A stretch of DNA of 64,000 bases, taken from contig NZ_SZPR01000015.1 in NCBI RefSeq assembly GCF_005280195.1, positions 160,504 through 224,503 of the forward strand, read 5' to 3'. How positions within the stretch are numbered: the first letter of the stretch is position 1; the number at the start of each line of letters is the position of its first letter. This stretch comes from Streptomyces galbus (lineage in GTDB: Bacteria > Actinomycetota > Actinomycetes > Streptomycetales > Streptomycetaceae). A model generated the notes under the pieces. It was given only the letters and a program-made list of their open reading frames with translations, searched no databases and was not told where the DNA came from. Positions 32,676-40,917 of this stretch are shown piece after piece. Position numbers and translations under genes: made by a program.

Positions 32676-32746
32676 GACGGTCCAGCCGACGAGGGACGGG
32701 CGGGTGAGTCGTCGCCCGCGGACCGGACCGACGCCGACCGCGAGAT

Positions 32747-32820
32747 CGTCGCCGGCAGGTGGTCGACGGGAGGCTGGGGCGGCTGCGGACCGGGGCTCCG
32801 TGGCGCGATCTGGCTCCGTG
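32747..32820 (+). mobile_element. IS5-family transposase N-terminal fragment
   Basis: The + frame reads RRRQVVDGRLGRLRTGAPWRDLA. This matches the DUF4096 start of IS5-group transposases (RQVIDGILWRLRTGxPWRDLP). About 23 codons remain between two unrelated genes, with no catalytic domain or inverted repeats. With the fragment at 13351 it shows past IS5 activity. The two pieces come from opposite ends of such a protein and need not be the same copy. Confidence 0.6.
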
Positions 32821-32828
32821 GGTGCGGG

Positions 32829-33494
32829 TCAGGACTGCAGGGTGGGCGCGGTGGCGGGCGTACGGCGGGCCGAGCTGCGGTAGGTGGCGACGCTCACCGC
32901 GAGCAGCCAGTAGCTCAGCAGCGCACCCATCAGGGCCGTGCTGCCCCAGCCGTTCGCCGCGTAGAAGTGCGCGGGCGTGTTGCCGAAGAACAGGGACGGC
33001 ACGAACGCCAGGTTCACCGCGGCGAGCACGTAGGCGGAGCGGGCGGTCCAGCGGGGGAGCAGATGGGCGCGGGTGATGCCGTGGCCGACCGCGGTGAGGA
33101 ACAGCGCGAGCAGCAGGCGGCCGATGGAGCCGTAGAGGATGTACGTGCCGCTGACCGTGATGGTCGGGTCGATCGGGTGATCGGCGGCGATGACCGCGCC
33201 GGCCTCCAGCCCACTGGAGACCAGGGTGACCGTGGCGTAGACCAGCCCCGTGGCGAAGGCGATCGTGCCGACCCATTCGTGGGCGGGGGCCACCTGCTTG
33301 ACCAGCTCGCGGAAACCCGTGACGGACAGGATCAGTCCGCCCAGCGCAACGATGCCGATCAGCAGGCGCGCGAGCACGTTGGCGTCCGGCGGCGGCCCCG
33401 AGTAGAGGAAGTACAGGGGCACTTCGACGATGAAGCAGACCGCAGCCGCGATGCCGGCCAGTCCCGTCAGGCGCCTGGCGAGGATATCGTTCAT
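32829..33494 (-). CDS. DUF4386 family membrane protein
   Basis: 221 residues from ATG 33494, with six hydrophobic segments. DUF4386 landmarks: LARRLTGLAGIAAAVCFIVEVPLYFLYSGPPPDANVL at the start, GFRELVKQVAPAHEWVGTIAFATGLVYATVTLVSSGLEAG, and LLFGNTPAHFYAANGW-like residues near the end. Function unknown. The promoter is probably in 33495-33655, which contains no other feature I can name. It is downstream of the hydrolase on the same strand. Confidence 0.82.
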   Translation of the reverse strand: MNDILARRLTGLAGIAAAVCFIVEVPLYFLYSGPPPDANVLARLLIGIVALGGLILSVTGFRELVKQVAPAHEWVGTIAFATGLVYATVTLVSSGLEAGAVIAADHPIDPTITVSGTYILYGSIGRLLLALFLTAVGHGITRAHLLPRWTARSAYVLAAVNLAFVPSLFFGNTPAHFYAANGWGSTALMGALLSYWLLAVSVATYRSSARRTPATAPTLQS

Positions 33495-33655
33495 GTGGTT
33501 CCCCCGAAGTGAGTGCGGCCGGTGCCGGGTCCGGCGTCCGTGTGACGCCGACGAGGAAGACTCTCCCGCGTGCGCCGCGCCGCGTCGCTGGGCCTGGACA
33601 CCGGACCGGGGGTGGGCCTGCGGACACTCCTGGAGGGGCACCCCACGGCGGCCGG

Positions 33656-34513
33656 TCACGGCTCGGCGTGACCGGCCAGCCACTCCAGGGCGCTGACCGC
33701 GCTGTTCAGGACCGAGAGGTGGCCGTCGTCCGGGCGGAGCCGGAGGACCGCGCCCGGGGTGCGGTCGGCCAGCCAACGGGCGTGGGCGCTCGGCGCGATG
33801 CGGTCCCGACCGCCGTGCAGCAGGAGCAACGGGCAGGTGACCGCGCGGGGGTCGGCCCCCCAGGGGCGCACGTAGGCCAGGTCGTCGTCGATCAGCGCGC
33901 CGGGACCGTCGGCCAGGGCCGGGGCCACCACCTCCTCGAACCAGGACCAGTCCCCGGCGAGCGCGGCATGGTCGGCGGCCGTGAACATCCCGGGGTCGTA
34001 GAGCGCCTCCGCCTCGTGGCGTTCCTTCGCCGCCCGGCCCGCCGCCGCCGCGGCCAGGGAGGCGCGGCCGGAGGCGTGCATCCCGGCGAACCAGTCGAGC
34101 CCTTCCGCGTCGTACGGCGCCAGCCCCGCCACGCACACCGCGCCCAGCACCCGCTCCGGCAGCAGGGCCGCGCAGGCCAGGGCGTGCGGTCCGCCGCCGG
34201 AGTGGCCCATGACGGCGAACCGCCCGACGCCCAGGGCGTCGGCGACGGCGCGGACGTCGGCGGCCGCCGACGCGACGGACCTGCCGGGCAGCGGAGTGGA
34301 ACCGCCGTAGCCGGGGCGGTCGTAGGAGATCCAGCGGATGCCGAGCCGCCGGGAGGCGGGCAGCAGCGGCGCGGGCGGGCTGCCCACGTTGGGTGTGCCG
34401 TGGTGCCAGACCACCGTCAGCCGGGCCGGACCGTCACCCGCCCCGATGTCGTAGACGTGCAGGCGGCGGCCGTCGGGGGTCGCGAGGTCGGTTTCCGAAA
34501 AGGTGGCGCTCAT
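33656..34513 (-). CDS. Alpha/beta hydrolase
   Basis: 285 residues from ATG 34513. Nucleophile elbow GHSGGG (FAVMGHSGGGPHAL, about 107-112), oxyanion HHGTPNVG, and the catalytic Asp and His in LLLLHGGRDRIAP and RPDDGHLSVL. A typical soluble esterase/epoxide hydrolase-like fold of about 285 residues. It overlaps the maleylpyruvate isomerase-like remnant by 4 bp, so they were probably one transcript. Substrate unknown. The N-terminal 20 residues include a Thr/Pro-Asp-Gly beta-turn normal for the family. Confidence 0.9.
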   Translation of the reverse strand: MSATFSETDLATPDGRRLHVYDIGAGDGPARLTVVWHHGTPNVGSPPAPLLPASRRLGIRWISYDRPGYGGSTPLPGRSVASAAADVRAVADALGVGRFAVMGHSGGGPHALACAALLPERVLGAVCVAGLAPYDAEGLDWFAGMHASGRASLAAAAAGRAAKERHEAEALYDPGMFTAADHAALAGDWSWFEEVVAPALADGPGALIDDDLAYVRPWGADPRAVTCPLLLLHGGRDRIAPSAHARWLADRTPGAVLRLRPDDGHLSVLNSAVSALEWLAGHAEP

Positions 34514-34914
34514 AGGGGTGTTGATCGTCCTGTCGGTTTCGGGTGTCGGGCGGCGGGCAGGGCGCGTCGGCCGAACAGGGCCAGCAGTCGGTCGGTGGGG
34601 TGGCCCGGGCGGGGCGGGGACAGGGGAGGGGCGAACAGGTCGGTGCGGTCCACCCCGTCGACGACCAGGGGAGCGTGGGCGAGCAGCGCCTCGACCAGGG
34701 TAGGCGGCAGCGGAGTGCGGCACCCGGTGGTCTGGTTGATGTCCCAAGCGTGCAGGGCGAATTCATAGCTCGCCGGCAGGGCCGCCCAGTGCGCGCGGGC
34801 CGCGTCCCGGGGGAGATCGGAGTCGGCGAGGTGCCGCACCAGTGTGGCGAGGTGCGCCCCGATTACATCCTCGACGACGTGGCGGACGACGCCCGCCCGA
34901 CGCGCGGAAGCCAC
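34510..34914 (-). pseudogene. Maleylpyruvate isomerase-like (TIGR03086-type) fragment
   Basis: 134 residues. FALHAWDINQTTGCRTPLPP and LVVDGVDRTDLFAPPL are the C-terminal half of the mycothiol-dependent maleylpyruvate isomerase/TIGR03086 family, which is normally about 190-210 residues. The N-terminal metal-binding helices (with the conserved WDLRALLDH motif) are missing, and upstream bases in this frame give no such motif. It probably lost about 70 codons. The GTG or ATG used at 34914 has no clear ribosome site. Overlaps the hydrolase start by 4 bp. Confidence 0.6.
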
Positions 34915-35167
34915 GGTGCCGGATCCAGGTACGCGTGTACGCCCGGTCCTGTTCCGTCTGTCTCACTGAGGTGACCGGCAGTCACGACACCCTGATCGTG
35001 CACGTCGACCAGTGGAGTCCCAGGACCTCAGCCTCCCGCCGATGCCGCTGAAGACGGTATGCACGGGTGCACCGCAGTGATGTCAGGGCGTCAACTTCGG
35101 TCGCTACGATGCGCGCTGGGGTCGCGTCCCAGAGGGGTGCGGGAACGTTTTTCTGAGGGGATCACCT

Positions 35168-36055
35168 GTGTTCGTGCTGTCCATCGTGCTGCTCATAGCG
35201 GCCGCCGTCCTCTTTCTCGTCGGTCGCCACCGGGAGGTGACAGGCTGGAAGCTCGGGGCGGTGCTCAGCGGCGTGGCGGGGCTGCTTGCTGCGACGTTCG
35301 CCTGTGTGCATGTCGTGAGTGCCTACGAGGTCGGCGTCCCGGTGACCTTCGGGAAGACCGGTACGCCGCTGACGTCCGGCGTGCACTTCAAGTCGCCGTT
35401 CACCGATGTCACGTCCTTCTCGACGCGTCCGGTCGATCTCGATCTCAACGGCAAGGACGTCGTCGAGGTCCGTTCCTCGCAGGGCGGTGTGCTGTACGCC
35501 GACGTCACCATCAAGTGGGCCGTGATGCCGGGGGAGGCGGTCGAGCTGTACCGGCTGGCGGGCAGCGAGGAGGCTGTCGAGCAGCGGCTGGTGCTGCCCG
35601 ATGCCCGCGAGATCATTCGCAACGTCTTCGCCAAGCACACCAGCGAGGAGGGGTACGCCTCCGCGCGCGAGCAGATCGGCTCCGAGATCGCGGACCTCGT
35701 CAAGGAGCGTCTGGCGCCGCGCGGGATCGACGTCACGACCGTCAACTTGCGCAATGTGCGGCCCTCGGACAGGCTGCAAGACCAGATCGACAAGAAGATC
35801 CAGCAGGAGCAGGCCACCGAGCGGGCCACGGAGGCGGCCCGTACGGCCAAGGCGGAAGCGGAGCGCAAGCGGATCGAGGCGGAGGGCGTCGCCGCCGCCA
35901 ACAAGATCATCGAACGTTCGCTCAGCGACAAGGTGCTGTACAACCAGTGCCTGGATGCCTACAGGGAGGCCGCAAAGGCCAATCCGGTCTACGCAGTGCC
36001 CTGCGGCACGGATGCCAACGGCACACCGGTCATCGTGGACAGCGGCAAGAGGTGA
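35168..36055 (+). CDS. SPFH/band-7 (prohibitin-like) membrane protein
   Basis: 295 residues. Two N-terminal hydrophobic segments (about 2-17 and 27-44). The band-7 domain covers roughly 50-235: VSAYEVGVPVTFGKTGTPLTSGVHFKSPF, DVVEVRSSQGGVLYADVTIKWAV, and RGIDVTTVNLRNVRPSDRLQDQIDKKIQQEQATERATEAARTAKAEAERKRIEAEGVAAANKIIERSL, a long coiled coil as in prohibitins and stomatins. It ends with PVYAVPCGTDANGTPVIVDSG. SPFH proteins form membrane scaffolds. No NfeD partner is adjacent, so the role is open. Monocistronic. Confidence 0.9.
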   Translation: MFVLSIVLLIAAAVLFLVGRHREVTGWKLGAVLSGVAGLLAATFACVHVVSAYEVGVPVTFGKTGTPLTSGVHFKSPFTDVTSFSTRPVDLDLNGKDVVEVRSSQGGVLYADVTIKWAVMPGEAVELYRLAGSEEAVEQRLVLPDAREIIRNVFAKHTSEEGYASAREQIGSEIADLVKERLAPRGIDVTTVNLRNVRPSDRLQDQIDKKIQQEQATERATEAARTAKAEAERKRIEAEGVAAANKIIERSLSDKVLYNQCLDAYREAAKANPVYAVPCGTDANGTPVIVDSGKR

Positions 36056-36436
36056 CAGCAGGCGCCGAGAGAAAGCTCGGCCGTGTTCCCGCGCGCTGCA
36101 TGCGGCTGACCGAACGGGAGGCCCGGTCCTGCCCTCCCCGCGCCGGGCGGAGCGCAGGGCCGTGTCGGTCTGGTTGCCGTTCGAGCCGCACAGAATGGGT
36201 CGGTGTCAGCGGTTGAAGGTCAGGGGCGGTGCCGCGTTGCGGGCCAGGCCGTGGACCTGGTCGGGCCACCGGGCGCCGGCGGGCGGGTCGACGATCCCGT
36301 ATTCGGGGTCGACGGTGCCGCCGGTGCCGCGGGTGCAGCTGCCGTCGGACTCGCCGGGCAGAATTCTTCGGTGGAGGGGAAGGTGGAGACGGTCTGGGAC
36401 GGCTGTGCCGTGCCCATGGCTTCCCGCGGCTCACGA
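36056..36436. other. Gene-poor region between SPFH and MFS remnants
   Basis: No intact gene. On the minus strand a frame ending at TGA 36206 reads DPEYGIVDPPAGARWPDQV then LARNAAPPLTFNR, with normal Streptomyces codon use but no start codon and no family I recognise. It is probably the C-terminal end of a decayed gene. Nothing else is supported. Confidence 0.4.
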
Positions 36437-36848
36437 TCACTCATGCTCGCTGCTCCCGTTCACGACCAGACGAAGCCGGGGTCCGTCCCCACACCGTCCG
36501 TCGAACCGCCGTCCCCGGTACAGGGCCTGAGCGAGAGCAACGAGGTAGGCACCGCGCGCTCTGGGCACGCTGACGAACCCGTATCCGGGGCCGCCACCGA
36601 GCCAGCATCGCAAGGCGGCGGCGAACAGCAGCAGACCCGACAGGTAGGCCCGCTTGCGGCCGATCCGGTCGCCGAACTCGGCCGCCGGGATGAGCAGCCC
36701 GGCGAACCCGAGCCCGAACGCGTTGACGGTCCACTCCAGATCGGCCATCGAGGCGCCCAGGTCCCGCCGGATCGTCTCCAGCGCGGTGGCGACGACGAGC
36801 TGGTCCAGGGCGACGACGAGTCCGGCCACCGCGGTCAGTTCCCCCGCC
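36437..36848 (-). pseudogene. MFS transporter N-terminal fragment
   Basis: Leftward translation from about 36848 gives LVVALDQLVVATALETIRRD, then LEWTVNAFGLGFAGLLIPAAEFGDRIGRKRAYLSGLLLFAAAL, the first two to three helices of a DHA2-type drug exporter including the cytoplasmic motif GDRIGRKR. The original start is lost at the right junction with the RibD-like remnant. After about residue 70 the sequence becomes unrelated and reaches a stop at 36437. Non-functional. Confidence 0.7.
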
Positions 36849-36871
36849 AGTGGCCGGCCGCGTCGGGGCCG

Positions 36872-37240
36872 TACGCCGAGCACATCAACCCCATGAAGAA
36901 GTACGTGTTCTCCCCCACCCTCCAGGAGGAGGACTGGACGAACACGAGCGTGGTCGCGGGCGACCCCGCGCAGGCCGTGGCCGCGCTCAAGGACACCCCT
37001 GGAGGGGACCTGATCGTCTACGGGCACGGCCGGTTCGGCCAGACCCTGTGCGACGCCGGCCTCGTCGACGAGCTGACGCTGACCGTCGTGCCCGTCTTCG
37101 TCGACGGCGCCCCGTACCACCGGCCCGGCGCCCTGCCCCGCTCCTGGGAGCTGGTCGGTGCCGGCCCGGGCCACGACCCCGGCCTCGCGGTCTTGACCTA
37201 CCGCCCGGCGGAGCCCGGGGGAGCGGGGAGCGGTTCCTGA
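36872..37240 (+). pseudogene. RibD/dihydrofolate reductase-like fragment, 5'-truncated
   Basis: The frame begins in-phase near 36872 and reads EHINPMKKYVFSPTLQEEDW, NTSVVAGDPAQAVAALKDTP, GGDLIVYGHGRFGQTLCDAG, VDELTLTVVPVFVDGAPYH. This is the second half of a DHFR-fold reductase such as the complete one at 25469. The N-terminal 70-80 residues with the start and first beta strands are missing. The left edge abuts the MFS remnant, which lost its 5' end too. Confidence 0.75.
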
Positions 37241-37293
37241 CCGGGTACGTTCGACCCCGTGCCCCGTACCCTTGCGCCCCGCCGGGCGGTCCC

Positions 37294-37800
37294 ATGAGCG
37301 GCTGGTGGTCCTACCTGGAGGAGCGAACCCGCCGGGAGGTCGACGAGGACGTCCTGCGCGACGCGGCGCTCGGGGCGATCAGGACGGTGTGGGAGGCGCT
37401 GCGCCCTCTCGGGCTGGGCCTGCGGGAGGCGGAGCAGGTGGTCGAGGCCCGCTACGCGGCCCTCGGGGACCGGGTGCGGCGCAGACCGCCCGACCCGCTG
37501 GACGTCGCCTCCCTCGCGGAGCGCGCCGCCGCCCTCCCCGGGCGTGTGGCGGCGGTCGAGGCCCTGTGGGGCGGGGACACGTTCCACGACTGGTTCGTGG
37601 TGCTGGTCGCCGTGCTCGACGACCCGGCGGGTGAAGGCCACCTGGCGACCGTGTACGGCAGCAGCGGCGGCCGGCCCCCGGCGACGGCCGCGGCCGAGGC
37701 CGGCCGTGCCCTGGCCGACCACCTGGAGGTGCCGTTCCACTTCGGCTCCCCCCGCACCCCCGACGACGAAGCCCCGCGCTGGCGCGACCTCCGCGGCTGA
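37294..37800 (+). CDS. Hypothetical soluble protein
   Basis: 168 residues from ATG 37294. Mostly helical and charged: WWSYLEERTRREVDEDVLRDAALGAIRTVWEALRPLGLGLREAEQVVEARYAALGDRVRRRPPDP, then LPGRVAAVEALWGGDTFHDWFVVLVAVLDDPAGEGHLATVYG. I do not recognise a family. No membrane helix and no signal. Codon use is like its neighbours, and it precedes the ParA-like gene by 100 bp on the same strand. Confidence 0.75.
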   Translation: MSGWWSYLEERTRREVDEDVLRDAALGAIRTVWEALRPLGLGLREAEQVVEARYAALGDRVRRRPPDPLDVASLAERAAALPGRVAAVEALWGGDTFHDWFVVLVAVLDDPAGEGHLATVYGSSGGRPPATAAAEAGRALADHLEVPFHFGSPRTPDDEAPRWRDLRG

Positions 37801-37902
37801 CCCGGGGCGCCCGGACCGGTGGCCCGCCGCGACCGGCCCCCGGGTGAACCGGGGCGGCCTCCCCGCGCGGCGGGCCGCGCCCTCCGGGTGGAGCCCCCTA
37901 CG

Positions 37903-38547
37903 GTGGCGGACGTGCTGCTGAGCTGTGCATTCGTGAATCTGAAACCCGGCGTGGGCAAGACCACCAGCGCGGTGTGGCTGGCCCATGCCCTGTGCGCGAT
38001 GGACGTGCCGCCGTTGCTCGTCGACAGCGACCCCGCCGGTTCGGCGCTGCGCTGGAGCGAACTCGCCGGCGGTTTCCCCTTCCCCGTGGTCGCCCTTCCC
38101 GTGGGCGACGTACACCGCTGTATCGACGACTTCTTGGGCGGGCGGCAGGCCGTGGTGCTGGACGCGCCGCAACTGGAGGACCACGCCCGCATCGCCCGCG
38201 GCGTGATGCGCCACGCCGACGAGTGGATCGTGCCGGTCACCCCCGCGCCCATCGAGCTGGACCGGATGGCGCCCATCCAGGCCGAGATGGGCGAGGTGCA
38301 GTCGCTGCGCGCCGAGCCGGCCCGCACGGCGGTGCTGCTCAACCGCACCAACCGCCGGGAGTCGACCCGCACCGGTCCGGACGCCGACGCGCGGGAGGTG
38401 CTCGCGGAACGGGGCTTCGACGTGCTCGACACGCAGATCGCCCGCCTCGACCTGTACTCCCAGTCCTTCGGGGGCCCGGTCCAGGTCGAGAACACGGCCT
38501 ACATGGACCTCGCCGGCGAACTCCTCAAGCGCCGCGAAGGCGCGTGA
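37903..38547 (+). CDS. ParA-like ATPase
   Basis: 214 residues from GTG 37903. Deviant Walker A box near residue 17 (FVNLKPGVGKTTSAVWLAHAL, with the signature lysine), LLVDSDPAGSALRWSEL (Walker A' Asp), AVVLDAPQLEDHARI (Walker B-like), and PVTPAPIELDRMAPI. A Soj/ParA family member of compact size without an N-terminal DNA-binding domain, as in plasmid type Ib systems. Followed after 22 bp by a small gene with a possible ribbon-helix-helix fold, a classic ParA-centromere-binding protein arrangement. Confidence 0.88.
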   Translation: MADVLLSCAFVNLKPGVGKTTSAVWLAHALCAMDVPPLLVDSDPAGSALRWSELAGGFPFPVVALPVGDVHRCIDDFLGGRQAVVLDAPQLEDHARIARGVMRHADEWIVPVTPAPIELDRMAPIQAEMGEVQSLRAEPARTAVLLNRTNRRESTRTGPDADAREVLAERGFDVLDTQIARLDLYSQSFGGPVQVENTAYMDLAGELLKRREGA

Positions 38548-38569
38548 ACCCCGAGCGTGAGGAAGGCGT

Positions 38570-38836
38570 ATGAACCAGCGCAAGGACAACTACCGCGCGG
38601 CCCTGCGGCGCGAGCCGGTCGAACCCCCGCCGCTCGCGCCCCGCGTCACCACGCTGAGCAACCGGTACGTGCGGGTCACCATCGAGCTGGACGCCGACGT
38701 GCAGCGCCGGCTGGACCGGTGGGTGACGCCGGCGGCCACCCTGGTCACGGGTACGGCGAGGACCGCGCTGAGCGTCGTCGCGGCGCTCACCGAACGGGTG
38801 CCGCCGTCGGACTCCGGGACCCGCGGCCGACCTTGA
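38570..38836 (+). CDS. Small possible ribbon-helix-helix protein downstream of parA-like gene
   Basis: 88 residues from ATG 38570 with AGGAAGG just upstream. The middle reads YVRVTIELDADVQRRLDRWV, a beta strand followed by helix as in ribbon-helix-helix DNA-binding proteins. A second helix follows (VTGTARTALSVVAALTERV). Basic, proline-rich N-terminus. Its position directly after the ParA-like gene suggests a ParG/omega-like partner that could bind DNA and stimulate the ATPase. This is inference from size and context. Confidence 0.6.
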   Translation: MNQRKDNYRAALRREPVEPPPLAPRVTTLSNRYVRVTIELDADVQRRLDRWVTPAATLVTGTARTALSVVAALTERVPPSDSGTRGRP

Positions 38837-38844
38837 TCTCCCGG

Positions 38845-38870
38845 ACCGGGCGGCGGGTCCGCCGCCCGGT
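38845..38870. terminator. Hairpin terminator between small ParA partner and CGNR gene
   Basis: ACCGGGCGGC-N6-GCCGCCCGGT: perfect 10-bp arms with a 6-base loop between convergent genes that end at 38836 and 38874. A strong stem without a U tract. Confidence 0.75.
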
Positions 38871-38873
38871 GCC

Positions 38874-39419
38874 TCAGCCCTTCGAACGGGCGTAGTGCCG
38901 GGACGCCTTGGCCCGGTTGCCGCAGCCCGCCATCGAGCACCAGCGGCGGGTGCCGTTGCGTGACGTGTCGAAGAAGTGCAGGATGCACGCCTCGTGGGCG
39001 CAGGGGCGGATGCGGTCCGGGGCGGTCGCCAGCAGCTCCAGGTAGTTGCGCGCGGCCAGCCAGGCCGGACCCCACGCCGGGTCGCCGAACTCCGGTACCT
39101 CGCCCGGCCCTTCGGCGGTGAGCGTGGCCCGGATCCGGCCGTGCCCGAGGACCGCGTCGACCGCCGCCCGGCCCTCCTCGTCGCCGGTGCCGGCTACGGC
39201 CCGCAGCAGGGCGTCGCGCGCCTGGAGCAGGTGGCGCAGCGTCGCCGCGTCCGCGGGGAACCGGCCGTCGCCCAGCCCGTTCGCGTCGAGCCAGAGCGCG
39301 AGCCCGTCCAGGTCGCCGAGCAGGTCCTGGACCACGCCGTCGCTGTTCCATCGGGTGTTGAGCAGGTCCAGCGCGAGCGGCTCGCCGGTCAGGGGGCGCG
39401 GGTCGTGGGGGGCGGATAT
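38874..39419 (-). CDS. CGNR zinc-finger regulator with an apparent ATA start
   Basis: 181 residues if read from 39419. It carries the family's early motif (HDPRPLTGEPLALDLLNTRWN) and the C-terminal zinc-finger (IRPCAHEACILHFFDTSRNGTRRWCSMAGCGNRAKASRHYARSKG). AAGGAG lies six bases before codon ATA at 39417-39419, exactly where ATG is expected. There is no ATG or GTG in frame until GTG 39335, which would remove the conserved first 28 residues. Either the start is ATA, the start has mutated, or the base call is wrong. Divergent from the VOC gene. Confidence 0.8.
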   Translation of the reverse strand: MSAPHDPRPLTGEPLALDLLNTRWNSDGVVQDLLGDLDGLALWLDANGLGDGRFPADAATLRHLLQARDALLRAVAGTGDEEGRAAVDAVLGHGRIRATLTAEGPGEVPEFGDPAWGPAWLAARNYLELLATAPDRIRPCAHEACILHFFDTSRNGTRRWCSMAGCGNRAKASRHYARSKG

Positions 39420-39525
39420 GACGGACTCCTTCCGGGCTAACCACTGAATCGTACGTGACTGGTTGACTCTCCTCTATTCTAACCCCTAACGTGTCGGTCA
39501 ACGGTTATATCTGTGAGGGAGAGCC

Positions 39526-39972
39526 ATGACCACCATGCGCACCGGCCACGTCGGCCTCAACGTCACCGACCTCGACCGCTCGCTGGCCTTCTACCGCGAC
39601 GTCCTGGACTTCGTGCTGGTGGGGGAGGGCAAGGAGGAGGGCAGGCGGTACGCGTTCCTCGGCGACGGCGAGAGCCTGGTCCTCACGCTGTGGGAGCAGG
39701 CGGGCGACGCGTACGACCCGGCCCGCTCCGGGCTGCACCACCTCGCCTTCCAGGTCGAGTCGATCGAACGGGTCACGGCGTACGAGCAGGCCCTGCGCAG
39801 GCGGGGCGTCGACTTCGCGCACGATGGTGTCGTCGCCCACCGCGAGGGGGCGGCGTCCGGCGGCATCTTCTTCCACGACCCCGACGGCATACGGCTGGAG
39901 ATCTCCGCGCCGTCCGGCGCCGAGGGCGCGCCCGCGCCGCACGAGTCCGCTCCGACCTGCGGTTTCTTCTAG
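39526..39972 (+). CDS. VOC (glyoxalase-fold) protein
   Basis: 148 residues. The two beta-alpha-beta modules of the family are complete: GHVGLNVTDLDRSLAFYRDVLDFVLVGEG with His8, and LHHLAFQVESIERVTAYEQALRRRG, then IFFHDPDGIRLEISAPSG with Glu. These His and Glu residues match the metal ligands. Such enzymes are often thiol-dependent lyases or dioxygenases. The C-terminal tail is Glu/Pro-rich. The next gene starts two bases after its stop region, so they form an operon, possibly controlled by the divergent CGNR protein. Confidence 0.9.
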   Translation: MTTMRTGHVGLNVTDLDRSLAFYRDVLDFVLVGEGKEEGRRYAFLGDGESLVLTLWEQAGDAYDPARSGLHHLAFQVESIERVTAYEQALRRRGVDFAHDGVVAHREGAASGGIFFHDPDGIRLEISAPSGAEGAPAPHESAPTCGFF

Positions 39973-39974
39973 TC

Positions 39975-40874
39975 ATGGGAACCCGGACGGGGATCTACCA
40001 CGAGGGCTCACGTGCCGTGCAGGACCGGGCCGGGGTCCGCGACCTCGCCGATCACGTGGGTCGGGCGGTCGGCGACGGCATCAAACCGGTGGCGGCGGCC
40101 TTCCTGGAGCTCCAGCCGCTGCTGGTGCTCGGCGCGGCCGCCCCGGACGACGGGCGGGTCTGGGCGTCACCGCTGGTCGGACGGCCCGGTTTCGTCCGGG
40201 CGACCGGCCCGCGCCAGATGTCCGTGACGGGCCGGCTCCGGCCGGGAGACCCGCTCGCCCGTGCCCTCGCCACCGACGGCACGCCGGTCGCGACCATCGC
40301 CCTGGACCCGCGCACCCGCCGCCGCATGCGCCTCAACGGCGAACTGCGGACCACCGAGGCGGGGTTCGCGGTGACGGCGCAGCGCGTCTTCGCCAATTGC
40401 CCCAAGTACATCCAGCGGAGGGAGTCCTACGAGCTGCTGCCCGGGCGGGCCGCCGGTGCCCCGCGGCACGGCCACGAACTGACCGACGCGCAGCGGGCGT
40501 TCGTCGCCTCGGCCGACACCTTCTTCCTCGCCACCGTGCACGACGGGCGGGCGGAGGTGAGCCACCGGGGCGGACTTCCGGGCTTCGTACGGACCGGCTC
40601 GGCACGCGAGCTGACCTGGCCGGACTACGCGGGCAACGCCATGTTCCTCACCCTGGGCAACCTCGCCGTGGACCCCCGTGCCGGCCTGCTGTTCCTGGAC
40701 TGGACGACGGGCACCACCCTGCAGGTGACCGGAGAGGGGCAGACGCGGTTCACGGCGGACGGGGAGCGCCGGGTGCGCTTCACGGTGTCCGAGGTGATCG
40801 AGACGCCCGGCGCGGTGCCGCTGCGCTGGTCGCCACCGGAGCCCTCGCCCGCCAACCCGCCGGTCACGACGTAG
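39975..40874 (+). CDS. Pyridoxamine 5'-phosphate oxidase family (FMN-binding) protein
   Basis: 299 residues from ATG 39975. A split-barrel FMN-binding protein: LELQPLLVLGAAAPDDGRVWASPLVG, ALDPRTRRRMRLNGELR, then a second barrel half (DTFFLATVHDGRAEVSHRGGLPGFVR, AGNAMFLTLGNLAVDPRAGLLFLD, TTLQVTGEGQTRF). Two-domain PNPOx-like proteins of this length often reduce or sense flavin-dependent substrates. No signal peptide. It follows the VOC gene by 2 bp, hence one operon. Confidence 0.85.
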   Translation: MGTRTGIYHEGSRAVQDRAGVRDLADHVGRAVGDGIKPVAAAFLELQPLLVLGAAAPDDGRVWASPLVGRPGFVRATGPRQMSVTGRLRPGDPLARALATDGTPVATIALDPRTRRRMRLNGELRTTEAGFAVTAQRVFANCPKYIQRRESYELLPGRAAGAPRHGHELTDAQRAFVASADTFFLATVHDGRAEVSHRGGLPGFVRTGSARELTWPDYAGNAMFLTLGNLAVDPRAGLLFLDWTTGTTLQVTGEGQTRFTADGERRVRFTVSEVIETPGAVPLRWSPPEPSPANPPVTT

Positions 40875-40889
40875 CGTTCACCGTCGGGA

Positions 40890-40917
40890 TGTGACAGTCC
40901 TGGTCGTGTCCGTCACA
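40890..40917. terminator. Hairpin between PNPOx-like and phospholipase D genes
   Basis: TGTGAC and GTCACA arms at the centre of a 38-bp convergent gap. A moderate 6-bp stem with a long loop. A shared terminator is plausible. Confidence 0.35.
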
